Source: Polysphondylium violaceum
Taxonomy: Eukaryota > Evosea > Eumycetozoa > Dictyosteliales > Dictyosteliaceae
Reading direction: 5' to 3'
Assembly: GCA_000277445.1 (NCBI GenBank)
Contig: AJWJ01000051.1
Location: 1-64,000 of the forward strand
DNA: 64,000 nucleotides
The notes under the pieces are model-generated. The model was not told where the DNA came from and did no database searches. It saw only the letters and a program-made list of their open reading frames with translations. Of this stretch, positions 31,538 to 42,454 are shown in pieces. Positions within the stretch are counted from its first letter, which is position 1; each line of letters opens with the position of its first letter. A program made the translations under genes and the position numbers.

Positions 31538-33013
31538 ATGAAATTAATATTGTCTTTGTTATTTTTCCTATTATTTGTTTGTAATTGTGTCTATTCAGAC
31601 AACTCTTTGACACTTTATGTTGATCCATCAAATGGCAGTGTAGATACAAGGTGTGGAACAACTCTTCAAAATTCATGTAAAACTTTTTTATTGGCTTATC
31701 AATCCTATTCTCGTCAAACTGATGGTACCAATACCACTGCTCTTATTTTATCGTTGGTTGATGGAATTTATAAAGCTGCAGATAATGGTTTGCGTGGTGG
31801 TGATACAATCTATTTATGATCTCTTACCGTGTCTTCTTATTCACAAAAAAGTGAAAATGTTATTCTCACAGACTCTACCTCGCTCAATCCCTTTTTTCAA
31901 TACCTTCAGCCTGGTAACCATGATTTGAAAATTATCATTACCAAAATCACATTTGTGAATAGCTATTATATCGTAAACTCTATTTATGGAGCTGATGTTA
32001 GATTCGTGAATTGTGTATTTACAAACTCAACAGCAAAAGGTGGATTGGTGAATATAATTGGTGGATCATTCCATTTACTCAACTCTCTGATCAGCGAAAT
32101 TAAGGTGCCTTTTAACGCAATTGATATAAAAGACTACTCCTCTGCCTTAATTGAAAATGTTACTGTCTCGAAAGTGAATGGGAGGGCTGTATTTTCAGTA
32201 GAAAACTCTAATGTTGAATTTAGAAATTTATTATTGACAAATTCTCATGCAGACTCTGCTCCAATTCTCATTTCTTCAAGTAATGTAATTGTATCAAAGA
32301 GTACATTTACCTACAATAGTGGTTATAAAGCTGGTGCACTCTATATCTTCCAAGAGGGTATATCTCGTTCAACACTTGTAGATGCATCAAAATTTACTCA
32401 CAATCAAACTCCTCAACAGGCTGGTGCAATTTTTCATTTTACAGAGTCAAATACAAAAGATATCAACATCATCCAAAATTCTATATTTGATTCCAATAAT
32501 GCCTCTGGTGATGGTTTTGACAGGAATTATGTTATACTCAGCAATGGATTAGGTGGCGCTCTCTTTCTTGAAGGGGGCTCAGTGTCTATAAGAAATTGTT
32601 CATTTGATACGAACTCAGCATCTAATGCAGGTGGAGCTATTTTTTCACATCGCACCAAAGTTTACATCGACCATAGTCCATTCAATGATAACACTTCACT
32701 TGAAGGTGGCGCTATTTATTCACTAAAAACTTGGTTTTACCTCACCGATTCCCCATACAATGGCAACTATGCTTCCCTCAATGGTACAAACTTTTTATGT
32801 AGGAACTCTACTGTAGATATTCAAGCAGTTGATGCAATTACAAATGATGGATACTATTGTCCAGTACAAGATTGTTCATTCTCAACAACCCCATCACACA
32901 ACTTTATTTGTCCACCAGAAATATCTTCAGGTTATAAAAACAATACACCTCTATCCACTATATCTTTTTTTGTATTTAGTTTGTCATTCTTTTTATTATC
33001 TTTATTGTTTTAA
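31538..33013 (+). pseudogene. secreted PMP-type beta-helix protein with one in-frame TGA
   Basis: ATG 31538 begins a signal peptide (MKLILSLLFFLLFVCNCVYS). The frame is open to 33013 except for one TGA at 31817-31819 (codon 94 of 492). Upstream and downstream parts fit together as one protein (GGDTIYL, stop, SLTVSSYSQKSENVIL). The body is a right-handed beta-helix with Chlamydia-PMP-like repeats (GGAI and FxxN: GGALFLEGG, CSFDTN, GGAIFSH, GGAIYS). The hydrophobic C-terminus (ISFFVFSLSFFLLSLLF) looks like a GPI-anchor signal. Likely a cell-surface or wall-contact protein. The TGA may be a true nonsense change, read-through or a sequence error; no intron with proper phase removes it. Confidence 0.7.
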
Positions 33014-33569
33014 ATAAATATCTATTTAGATCGATCTAAAATATTGATTTTAAAAATTTCTCTCTTTAACTTTTTATGATTCAATAGACTTCACTATTGA
33101 ATCAAACATATGGTTCACCCATTTATACAACTAATTAGATAGATAATAATATTATCAAAACTAAAAAATAAGTTAAGAAACATGAGATAAATCTTTTTGG
33201 AAAACTTTATTCTTTTAATCCTATTAAACCAGTGGCAGTGATTGAAAAATGCACTTAAGATTCTTGAGGTGCACATATTCACCATATCTCACAGTGACTT
33301 CTTTATAAGTATAGATTAATATATTAAATCAAGCTTTTCAAAACTATTAAAATTCTTTATCTATATTAAATAGAAAACATCATAAGTCTTAATAGTAATC
33401 ATCACAAACAATTAATTTACTAAACTTCTTTGTTTTTTTTCAAACGAATCTAATGTGTTTATTGAATGTAGAATCTTACTATATAAATTTAATTAATTGG
33501 ATTGATTTTTTGTAAAGCCTTTGAGATAAGAGGTTAAAATCCTTAAAGAAAGCAAGAAAAAAGCAATAT
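33014..33569. other. convergent intergenic
   Basis: Lies between the beta-helix gene (plus) and member E (minus). A 20-nt stretch at about 33103-33122 is identical to an exon of the TBC1D23-type gene (see findings). No gene. Confidence 0.55.
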
Positions 33570-33848
33570 TTATAAAATTTCACACTTTTTCTTTTTTCCT
33601 TCATAAGCAACATCATTGCTATATTCCCCCATTCCTCCCCAATTACCTTTTTGCAAAGAAGTTGTATCATTATTTGATAAGTTTTCATTCAAATTGGTGG
33701 CGTTTTCAATTTGATATCTTTTACCCATACCATCACCAATTGATTGACCAATACTGAGATGTTTTAAATTTTCTACATGGAATTATTAGATTTAAATAAA
33801 TAAATATTATATCCTATAGATTTTAAAATATTTACCAACTAAAGTCAT
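33570..33848 (-). CDS. small CaaX-box protein, family member E (71 aa)
   Basis: Exons 33836-33848 (ATGACTTTAGTTG) and 33570-33772 (63-nt intron, phase 1). It starts MTLVENLKHLSIGQSIGDG, contains KGNWGGMGEYSNDVAYEG, and ends GKKKKCEIL-stop. A polybasic run directly before CEIL (X = Leu, favouring geranylgeranylation) copies the membrane-targeting tail of Ras/Rho GTPases, but there is no GTPase domain. It is the closest relative of members D and F. A TATA-like tatataaata lies about 60-70 nt upstream. The protein is presumably membrane-bound; its role is unknown. Confidence 0.78.
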
Positions 33849-34840
33849 TTTTATATAGCAATAGCAACAGCAAATCAAAATGATGAGGTGAATTATGGAG
33901 CACCCCTATTTATATATATTTTTCCATTTTTCAAAATACAAATATACGAAAAAGGTAAAATGATTTGTTTTGCGAAACAATAAAAACTGTGTAAGGATGG
34001 GCCATCACACAATGAAATCAATTTATTAGTTTTATCAACTCTTTACCAATTACAAAGTTTTGTTTTTTGATTTCAATTATTCAAAATAAAAAATCTAGAT
34101 CGATGATAAATATATATTAGATAGTAATTTTACAATAAAACCATCAGATACGTTTATTTGAGTAGGGTTAAAATTTTAATTCAAAACGTTGAATGAGTGT
34201 TGGTTGGTGGGTGTGGTTGTAAAAACAAAAATTTAAATTTTGAATCAATGATTAAGTTATGAGATCATTTTCGTTGCTTCGAGAATAAAATATATATATA
34301 AAACAACCCACAACTACAATCATTTTATTGACTGGTTTAAAAAATATTGGAAAGTAATTTCTTAAACTATAGTTTTTATTTTTCATAATTATCAAAACTA
34401 TTAAAATAACTCCCAACCTTAATTTGTGCCCAGTGTCAATCAAATAGAAAAGTACTGTTTTTTTTTCAAATGAGAATGTTCATAGTAAGTAAACCTGAGG
34501 GGTTACATTAGATTAGATAAAAAAAGGGGTGATTACAAAATCCATTTTAAGGAAACCCCACTCTTACCTTTTTTAATTAAAGTGATATATGTGATAGAGA
34601 GAACAGTAATGCGTAACTATATTTGGATAGTTTATATTCTTCAATGATCAGTTCTGCAAATAAACCTTATTGGCATTTTCTATTTGTTGCTGATGATTAT
34701 TTAGTTGTTGTAGTGGTTGTAGTAGTTAATTTTGATATATTTTATACCAAAATAGAATTTAATTTTCTTTGTACATTTTTTTTTTAATTAAATGATGGAC
34801 ATTTTAAATTACCATTCATTGTGTGTAAAAGGAATTAAAA
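33849..34840. other. divergent promoter between members E and F
   Basis: A 1-kb AT-rich region. Short open frames such as 34252-34443 look spurious. No RNA gene recognised. Confidence 0.55.
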
Positions 34841-35117
34841 ATGACAATTGTTGGTAGGTAATTTTTATTCTCTTCTTATTTTAAGGTGTATTTATAATTA
34901 ACCATTTAAAAAATATATAGAAAATTTTAAACATCTCAGTATAGGCCAATCAATCGGTGAGAGTGTAGGTGTTAAAGATCAAATTCAATACACCCCCAAT
35001 CAAAATCAATTGATTTCAAATAGTCATCTAGCTGTTGAATCATCACAAGATGATAATTGTAGAGCTGAAATTAATAAAATAGTTTACCAAAAAAAGAAAA
35101 GATGCGAAATTTTATAA
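34841..35117 (+). CDS. small CaaX-box protein, family member F (69 aa)
   Basis: Exons 34841-34853 (ATGACAATTGTTG) and 34921-35117 (67-nt intron, phase 1). It starts MTIVENFKHLSIGQSIGES, is Gln/Asn/Ser-rich in the middle, and ends YQKKKRCEIL-stop. The shared N-terminus (ENxKHLSIGQSIG) and the basic-CEIL tail match member E, while the middle differs, so the two ends appear to be under selection. CEIL predicts geranylgeranylation. No known domain. Confidence 0.78.
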
Positions 35118-35508
35118 AAATAAAAAACTCTATCAATACATATTGGGTTACATGAATCATTTCCAAACAATTATTTCCATCATGTATCTTTACAGAATGA
35201 GCACACTCAGTGATTGATTAGGGGTATAATGCCAAAAATTAATTTTTATTACCTATTTTAGATTTTCATTCATGTGTGTATGAATTTAATATGTTTTTTC
35301 CAAAATCAGTGTAAAAATAATACAATGTAGATTACAAAATTAATTTTCCCCCCCAATTCCATCTCTTCGTTTTTTTTCGTTTATAACTCATTAGATTAAA
35401 ACCCCCCCACCACTTTTTAATCTTTTCACATTGATAACCACTGATAGAAATCTCTAACTAAAGTTTATTTTTATTATCACACTCTATACACAATACATTA
35501 TAACTAAA
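35118..35508. other. intergenic between members F and G
   Basis: Short AT-rich spacer with C-runs at 35349-35355 and 35402-35408; the promoter of member G. Nothing else seen. Confidence 0.55.
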
Positions 35509-35776
35509 ATGACAATTATTGGTAACTATATAAAATTAGCATATACTGCTATTCAATACTTTGTCTCTAACCATAGTATTCCACCACTCCATCCATACAG
35601 ACAGCTTCAAACATCTCTCTAGCCCTGCCGCCAACCTCAATGTCACTTCTTCCGAAATCACTCAAAATGCCTCCAATTTAAACCAAAGCCTCTCGTCCAA
35701 CACTACAGCCTGGATGACATTCAGCAATAACGAAGGTATTGATAATAGCAAAAAAAATGGTTGCAATATATTGTAA
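35509..35776 (+). CDS. small CaaX-box protein, family member G (62 aa)
   Basis: Exons 35509-35521 (ATGACAATTATTG) and 35601-35776 (79-nt intron, phase 1). It starts MTIIDSFKHLSSPAANLN, has an Asn/Ser-rich middle, and ends NSKKNGCNIL-stop. CNIL is a CaaX box with Leu as X. A short basic patch (KK) precedes it. Codons in the second exon are more GC-rich than in members D-F. Confidence 0.75.
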
Positions 35777-35986
35777 AGCTGTGTTTCTCGAGCACAAGAT
35801 ATAGAATAAAAAATCTGTTAACTAAAAAAAAAAAAAAAGAAAAGAGAAACTGTTTTGTGTGTGTGGGTGTGGGTGGTATCTGTTAGATTAGATTTATAAA
35901 CATTAATATATCTGTTTGATTGATTAATTATTTAAAAACTATGTGTTTATTATTTATTAATTGTTTATTGATCATAAAGATACCGA

Positions 35987-37271
35987 TTATTCGGTGATGC
36001 TTGGAACCCAAAAAGCAAGAGTACTATCAGCACTCGCGGCCATCATTGATCTAGGATTCCACTGAACACAACCAACAGTGCTTGAATGTCCGCCCCAAAC
36101 AGCAACCTCTTCGCCCGTGGTTGTTTTCCAAACGTGAATAGTACCATCCTCACTACCAGATAAAACATATTGAGCATCGGGTGTAAATGATGCCTCTATC
36201 ACTGATTGATTATCATTTACAAAACTTGTATAGGTTTGTTTCTATTATGAATAAAGAGTATTAGTAACTAAACATATAGTAGATATAGTGTTGACTAGTT
36301 ACCTTTTCACCTGTAAATGAGTCAATTAAAAATATAACATTCTCTTTGGTGGACAAGAGAATATATTTTCCGTCGTTTGAGAATTTCATGGTTGTCCATT
36401 CAACGGGAGTAGGATGATCCACAACAACACTCAGGAAAGGACCTTTGTCATAGTTTCTTAAATCATAGAGTTTAAGTGTATTTACAGAGACTGCAGTTGC
36501 AAAAATCATGCCTTCAGGGTCAAAAGATACCGATGGTCGACCGTTTCTTCTCAATAGACCTTGACAAATATTTGTTCTTAAATCCCACATTCTTATTGTA
36601 TCATCCAACGATCCTGAAATAAACATATCATCTTTAGGTGCCATTGATAACGATACAACTCTGTTTTAGAGTTAGTATATGCCTACAATGTCTATATACC
36701 CAACACTTACTTGTTTCTGTGTCCTTTAAAGTATCTTAGATATCTATTATCGTGTAACGAAAGATATCTAAGTGACTCATCCCAAGAGTTTTTAGAAACA
36801 CATATAATGGAATTATTTGTATGAGTGAATCTAATTAAATCTACACCATACTTTTTACTATACAATGTTTTTTGTAACCTATATTCAGATTGATGAACAT
36901 ACATATTAATACACACATACACATCTAATCACACAATGATGCTATTCGTCTGCCTCTTGTTTGTTCTATCACTACATACTCTCCGTTTTCTATATTATAC
37001 AAATGAATTGATTCATCGTCCGAAGCTGTAATTATTAATGAACCCTCTTTATTAAAATCAAATGAATTTATGACATTGGTCTAGAAAAGAGAATCAGTGA
37101 ATATCACATAAGGTGAGTGTTAGTATACCATAATGTGTCTGTTCACACAAAAGATGAAGATCACGCACACAACAACTTCACAACACATACATTATCATCT
37201 CTATATAGCTTCCCTATCCCCATCGAGGATATCGTTGTATCTGAAAATCTCATATAAGTCTTATTTGCCAT
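35987..37271 (-). CDS. WDR82/Swd2 WD40 protein (320 aa, five exons)
   Basis: Exons: 37191-37271, 36980-37080, 36711-36878, 36303-36660, 35987-36241; the joined length is in frame. Strong family matches are [71 protein letters not shown] and [20 protein letters not shown]82/Swd2 is a seven-blade propeller shared by Set1/COMPASS (H3K4 methylation) and the PNUTS-PP1 or CPF termination complex. It binds the phosphorylated RNA polymerase II tail. Human WDR82 has 313 residues. The start at 37271 gives a short extra leader compared with human. Confidence 0.92.
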
Positions 37272-37607
37272 TTATTATTATTTACAATACAATCACTGTC
37301 CTCGCTGTCGATAGAGTGCACAAATGAATGAAAAAATGCAATTTTGCACTTTTTTCAACACCACATCACACAAATGTGTTTTCATAATAATTTTAGATTT
37401 TATATAATTTAAATGATGATTGATCGGGATGGTGGTGTTTGGTACACTTGTGCGAATACGTAGATGAATTCTCCATAAATACCACACCAAATCTACATTT
37501 TATTCATTTAAAAAGAAGGATATTTTTTGAAAAATTTCATTGCTTTTTTTTTGCAGAATCATTTTTGGTATCTATGTTCATAGGAGCCTGCAGATAGCAC
37601 ACAAAGA
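37272..37607. other. divergent promoter region
   Basis: Shared upstream region of the WDR82 gene (minus) and the small plus-strand gene. AT-rich, with a T run at 37541-37551. No gene. Confidence 0.55.
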
Positions 37608-37820
37608 ATGGGAAGAAGCTCAATGTTTACTAGATCTAAAATGATCAAATACGTTAGATATGCACAAAAGATTGCTTTTGTATCTATTGGTGTGGGTGCA
37701 TTAATTACCTTTCCTCGAATTGTAGATCAAGAAAAAAGAGAAAAAGATCAATTTATTGAACAGTTATCGAATAAACAACAACAACAAACTCCTCAAGACA
37801 CAAAGCAACAACAACAATAA
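37608..37820 (+). CDS. small single-span membrane protein (70 aa)
   Basis: Intronless short frame with good start context (aaagaATGG). Residues 1-18 are basic (RSKMIKYVRYAQK). A hydrophobic segment follows at about 20-36 (IAFVSIGVGALITFP), then a charged helix (DQEKREKDQFIEQL) and a Gln-rich tail. This layout resembles small inner-membrane assembly factors of mitochondria, but I cannot assign a family. It is divergently paired with the WDR82 gene. Confidence 0.5.
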   Translation: MGRSSMFTRSKMIKYVRYAQKIAFVSIGVGALITFPRIVDQEKREKDQFIEQLSNKQQQQTPQDTKQQQQ

Positions 37821-38100
37821 TAATAGGAATACAATATACACCATATATATATAAACACTCATATATAAACACTCATAATCATCATCACCATCATACATCG
37901 ATCACTATGATGTTTTTATAAAGATGATGATACCAATCACAATCGAATCAACTTTATCTCACTACACACAATCGACGCACAAGAGATAAATAATTTAACA
38001 TAACACCATAGATAGCCTGTTATTAATAATATAATAATAAAACCATACCCAAAACATATTTGTACATATAATATAATATATAAAGTTATCATCATATTAT

Positions 38101-40708
38101 TTATTTAGATTTAAACTTTTTATTCTTGTCAAAAGAATTTGAGCTAGATCTCTTGTTGTTGTCAAAAGATCTCTTTTTACTATTACTACTATTGTTATTA
38201 CCATTGGATTCGTCACCTTCTTCTCTGGGTTTAAATGGTTTTTTAAAGATATTTAAAAGTGTGCCTGCAAACTTATCCTTTACAACACCTCCAGCCAGAC
38301 CATCGCTAAACTCTGATGTTGATTTATAGTTCTTCATCTTGTGTTCGATTGTTTGTTTGGTGAGTGTAGCTTCATCTCCCTTTTTGGCTGCTTTGGCACC
38401 CTTGATACCAGAGGACATTTTATTCTATAGAGAAAGAGAGATAGGTTAGCATGCTGATGTGTATAATAGAGATATAGGGTATATGAGTAAAAATACATAC
38501 GAGCTCAGTTGGGGTTTCTCTTAATGCAAAACTCTTGGACACGTGACCCAAGTGGAGATGAGAGATGTGGAAAATGTGTTTGACGTCGGATTTGTGGGTG
38601 GCATAGGCCCTGAGTGAGGATTGGTAGGCGGCACGAGCCATGTCTTTGGCCTTGGCATCGTAGATGATGAATCTTTCAAAAATAATTTGGAGATCGTGAA
38701 CAAGGGACTCGAGTTGACTCGACTTGGAAGTCTTTTTGAGCTGGCCTTCAGAGGTGTGGAAGAGGGATTGGAGGATGGAGGTGACCTTCATCTCTTTGAT
38801 GTCGAGATTAAAGCTGTTGAGATGCTTGACATAGTCACGCTCGCTGGGAAGAAGGAACATGAGCGAGCAACCAGAGCTACCAAGACGAGCAGTTCTACCG
38901 ATTCTGTGCACATAGTCTTTGGTGTCGGAGCAGGCGTCGTACTGGATGATCCAGCTGACTTGGGGCAAATCGAGACCTCTGGCAGAGACGTCGGTGGTGA
39001 GGAGAATGCCGTTGGGTGATTTCTTGAACTCGAGAAAAGTCTTTGTTCTGGTCTGCTGGTCGAGCTCACCGTGGAGCTTGAAGATGGGCACGTTAAAGAG
39101 CCCAGTCTTGGAGTCGTCCTCTGAGTGGAAGATCTCGTCACCGCTGTCGTCGTCAGAGTTGTCGTCGTCGTTGCCCTCTGAGAGAGCCTTGAGACGCTCC
39201 TGGATCTTTTGCTGTTGGAGTTTCTTTTTGTTGGTCTTGGCACGCTTTTTGTTGGCACGCTCCTTGTCAATCTTGAGCGTGGAGAAGAGGTAGTGGTGAA
39301 AGTCGACAGAGTCGCATGAGGAAAAGAAGACAATCATCTTGCTGCTGGCCTGCTCCTTCTTGTTTTGGTCTGTCTTGGCCGTCTTCCATTTGATAAAGGA
39401 CACGAGTGAGGTCAGACGCTCCTTGGACTCGACTTCGACAAAGTACTGCTCGAGCTGCTTGGGTGCGTGGAGCATCTCCATCTCGGCGTGGGTGGCGGCG
39501 TTAAACGGGTTGGAGGCGGGGTCCAGTGCAGCCCTGTCGAGGCCAATGTAGACGGGGTTGTGTAGACTGAGTGAGGCCAGACGCGAGATACCTTCGTTGA
39601 GGGTGGCTGAGACCAAGATGTTTTGTCTCACGCTGCTTCTCAGCTTCTTTTCGTCCAACAAATTGATGATCGATGTGACATCCTTTTCAAAACCGAGGTC
39701 CAAGAGACGATCGGCCTCATCGAGCACCAGCCATCTGATGTTGTGTGTGGGGAAGCTCTTGGTGTGCTGCAAGTGGTCCAAAAGACGGCCTGGTGTGGCG
39801 ACAAGTAAGTTGATACCCTTTCTGAGACGTGCTTTCTCTGAGTCTCTCTTTTCACCACCCATAATGATACCGGGAACGATCCAGTAGAATGGCTTCAACA
39901 GCTTTTGCAACACCTCAAAGATTTGTGTGCACAATTCTCTGGTGGGCGAGATGACGATGCTGTAGCACCCGTCGGCACGGTTGACGCGCTGTTCGGTGAG
40001 CTTTTGTACAATGGGGATCAGATACGACAGGGTCTTACCACTACCAGTCTCGGCCTTGACCATTGCGTCGTGGCCATTCATAATGGGGGGAATGGATGCC
40101 TCTTGGATGTGAGTTGGCTTTTCAAGCTTCATGTGACCCTGAAGATTCTTTACCAACGTCTCTGAAAGAGAAAGTGATCCAAATGCCATCGAACTAAATA
40201 CCTCTGACGACTCTAATTTCTTTGACTCAAAAGTGGGCAACACGGGTCTATCAAACTTGTCCTTTTCCACAACCTGCTCTGCCTCTCTGTATTTTTCTTT
40301 AATAATCTCTGTTTTATTCTCCTCCTCTCTCTCTTTTTCTTGCTGTTGTGTTTGTCTAGTGCCGCTGCTATCATTACCATCATCAGCATTATCCTCTGGT
40401 TTCTGATAACGATGATGTTGAGCAGGTTTATTTTGTTTGAGTTGCTTTTGTTTCTCTTCTTGTATTTTTCTCTTTTCTAAATAAGTTAATGGTTTCTTCT
40501 TCTCTTGTTGTTGAGGTTTATTAAATCTATTGTTACTGTTACTATTATTTCTATCATATCCTCCTCTATTGTTACTGTCTTGTTTATCTCTTGGATTAAA
40601 TCTATTATTACCACCTCTATTGTTATTGTTATTATTTACAGGTCTAGGTGGAGGTTTCGGTGCATTGTTTAAATAAACAATATTTAATTGTAATCCATCA
40701 TCGGCCAT
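38101..40708 (-). CDS. DDX31/Dbp7-type DEAD-box RNA helicase (843 aa)
   Basis: Two exons: 38501-40708 and 38101-38424 (76-nt intron, phase 0). The N-terminus is Asn/Arg/Gln-rich. Motifs are Q-motif area THIQEASIPP, Walker A AETGSGKT (219-226), PTRELCTQ, VLDEADRLLDLGF, SATLNEG, DVSARGLDLPQV and HRIGRTAR. An acidic insert lies between the two RecA domains (SEGNDDDNSDDDSGDEIFHSED). The C-terminus GIKGAKAAKKGDEATLTKQ and a basic tail are typical of Dbp7/DDX31, a nucleolar helicase for 60S ribosome assembly. The central body is much more GC-rich than its surroundings. Confidence 0.92.
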
Positions 40709-41230
40709 TGTTTATCTATCTAATGTGTTCTATATATATATCTATTTCGAAATAGATTTGTTAATCAAATGCATGCAAATCGTTCGTTTTTTTTTTTTTT
40801 GAAAAAATTAAAAAAAAATAAAAAAATAATATAAAAAAATAGTAATAATCAAATATTTTTTATTACTGGAATAACAAGTAATCCTGAATGCGACATAGTT
40901 GCTTATACCAAAATAATTAATTAGAGCCAATTCTACCAAATTTTATAGATTTATAAAATTTAATCATTTTTATTTTTTTTCAATAAATTTTGAAATCCGT
41001 ATGAGAAAAAGAAGAAGGTCATCTCTTATTCAACTTTATACACACTCTTTTCTAACATTTTTTAAAGTCCCATACATAAAATTCAAAATCCACTTCGTAA
41101 TATTAATCAAGGAAAAACTTTCGTGGTAATTATTTTTTTTTTTTTTTTTTTTTTTTTGTCATAATTGACAAAACTTATTAAGATCGATCTTCATAGTATT
41201 ACTAGCATACCAATATATATATAGAATATA
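40709..41230. other. divergent promoter region
   Basis: AT-rich region between the helicase (minus) and tubulin cofactor A (plus), with T/A tracts at 40788-40840 and a run of over 20 T at 41130-41158. No gene. Confidence 0.6.
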
Positions 41231-41781
41231 ATGTCATCAACAACAGATATAAAAAAAGCATTAAAGATAAAGATGGATTCTCTTAAAAGGTATACCGAGT
41301 CAATAATAGTAACTGTTGCAACAGTTTGTTTTACTAATACCTATTTTCATATACATTCATACCAACTATAGATTAGAAAATGATTATAATCACTACAGAA
41401 AAGAAGAAATTCAACAAATGGAAGTCATTCAAAGATTTAAAGCAGACAAAGAAAAAGATATATACGACGTAAAGAAACAAGAAGAGATATTGGACGAAAA
41501 CAAAAGAATGATCATTGATAGTGTTACTAGAATTATTTCTTATATATTTTCATTTATGGAGTATTTAGTAGGTTTATTACTCTTGCATTATGGTGTTGTT
41601 ATCTAGTATTAATAATATTAATAATATATTAACATTTTGTGCGTATGTATAGGATGACAATGGTGATAGTAATGATGGATCAGAAATATGGAACGATGCA
41701 ATAGGTTTAATAGAAAGATTATCAGATACATTTATAACAAATAATCCACACAATGATGGATCTATCATCACATCACCATAA
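41231..41781 (+). CDS. tubulin-binding cofactor A (127 aa, three exons)
   Basis: Exons: 41231-41289, 41372-41567, 41653-41781 (384 nt joined). The protein is a three-helix coiled coil. Family signals are IKMDSLKRLENDYNHYRKEE and IYDVKKQEEILDENKRMIID, matching the KKQ.EIL.E...MI.D core of TBCA. TBCA captures quasi-native beta-tubulin during folding of the tubulin dimer in the cytosol. The second donor (TTA|gtaggt) is the only in-phase choice found and should be treated as less certain; the third helix then reads SEIWNDAIGLIERLSD. Confidence 0.85.
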
Positions 41782-42027
41782 TAGTTATAGTATAATAATA
41801 TATATATATATATATTACTATTATTATTTCTTCACACGTACAACACAAATAGTAGAATGATAATGATTATCATGTTGTTGTTGTTGTAGTTGTTGTATTA
41901 CGTCTTATTGTTTTTGTTAATATCATATGTTATTGTAAATCTACCAAACTCGTATATTGGTCAAAGATAAAATTTTATCTCAATAAAAAAGATACTATCC
42001 TTTTGTTGTTGAAGTATGTGTGTTTTG

Positions 42028-42099
42028 AACCAAACCAGTTTGTGCACATATACCACCTGTATATAGGTGTATATATGTGCATGTATATGGTGTTTGGTT
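42028..42099. repeat. imperfect hairpin (72 nt)
   Basis: Outer arms AACCAAAC and GTTTGGTT, inner arms TGCACATATA and TATATGTGCA, and a terminal CACCT/AGGTG stem enclose a short loop, with two asymmetric bulges. It could be a small-RNA precursor, a transcript-end structure or the remains of a miniature inverted-repeat element. I see no target-site duplication. Confidence 0.7.
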
Positions 42100-42179
42100 T
42101 AATATCACATAAATTTATTTTGTGTATGACTTGAAAGAGTGATCACTTTATATTTACACAGGTCAATGAAAGACTACAC

Positions 42180-42201
42180 ATTCTGTAAGATCTTACAGAA
42201 T
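42180..42201. repeat. 22-bp perfect palindrome
   Basis: Each half is ATTCTGTAAGA or its exact reverse complement, with no loop; AGATCT is at the centre. It lies about 250 bp before the POP1 start and could be a protein-binding site. Confidence 0.8.
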
Positions 42202-42454
42202 GGTTACTTTTACCTTGCAAAATGTTTGGTCTTTTCTCTCACGAATAGAGTGAATTTAAGAGTGTTTCTATGCTATGAAATGAATTAGATTCAACATCTA
42301 TACCCTTGATACATTAGTATTCTAATTAATAAATACCAATTCCATCGAATTATTATCAATCCAATCATTCGCTCGTTTTTTTTTTTTTTTTTTTAAATTG
42401 ATGCATTTTTTGCAGACATAGACAAATCAGGGTTATCTTACCTTTATAGACAAT

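Larger units (their letters stand above)
41782..42454. other. intergenic with two inverted repeats
   Basis: Between cofactor A and POP1, both plus strand. It contains a 72-nt imperfect hairpin and a 22-bp perfect palindrome 80 bp apart (listed separately), a TA microsatellite at 41798-41815, and a T run at 42379-42394 before POP1. Confidence 0.6.

Noticed and set aside
31817-31819. TGA read as selenocysteine
   Set aside because: Beta-helix surface proteins are not known selenoproteins, the position is not a redox motif, and I cannot identify a SECIS element by eye.
33570-35776. CaaX micro-proteins as G-protein gamma subunits
   Set aside because: Size and CaaX tail fit, but there is no GGL helix pattern; the middle is polar and variable, so the resemblance is only to the tail.
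27791-35776. Membership in the Dictyostelium hssA/2C/7E small-gene family
   Set aside because: Those genes also have short starts and small size, but their Gly/Cys-rich repeats are absent here and they lack this CaaX end as far as I recall. A distant link cannot be excluded.
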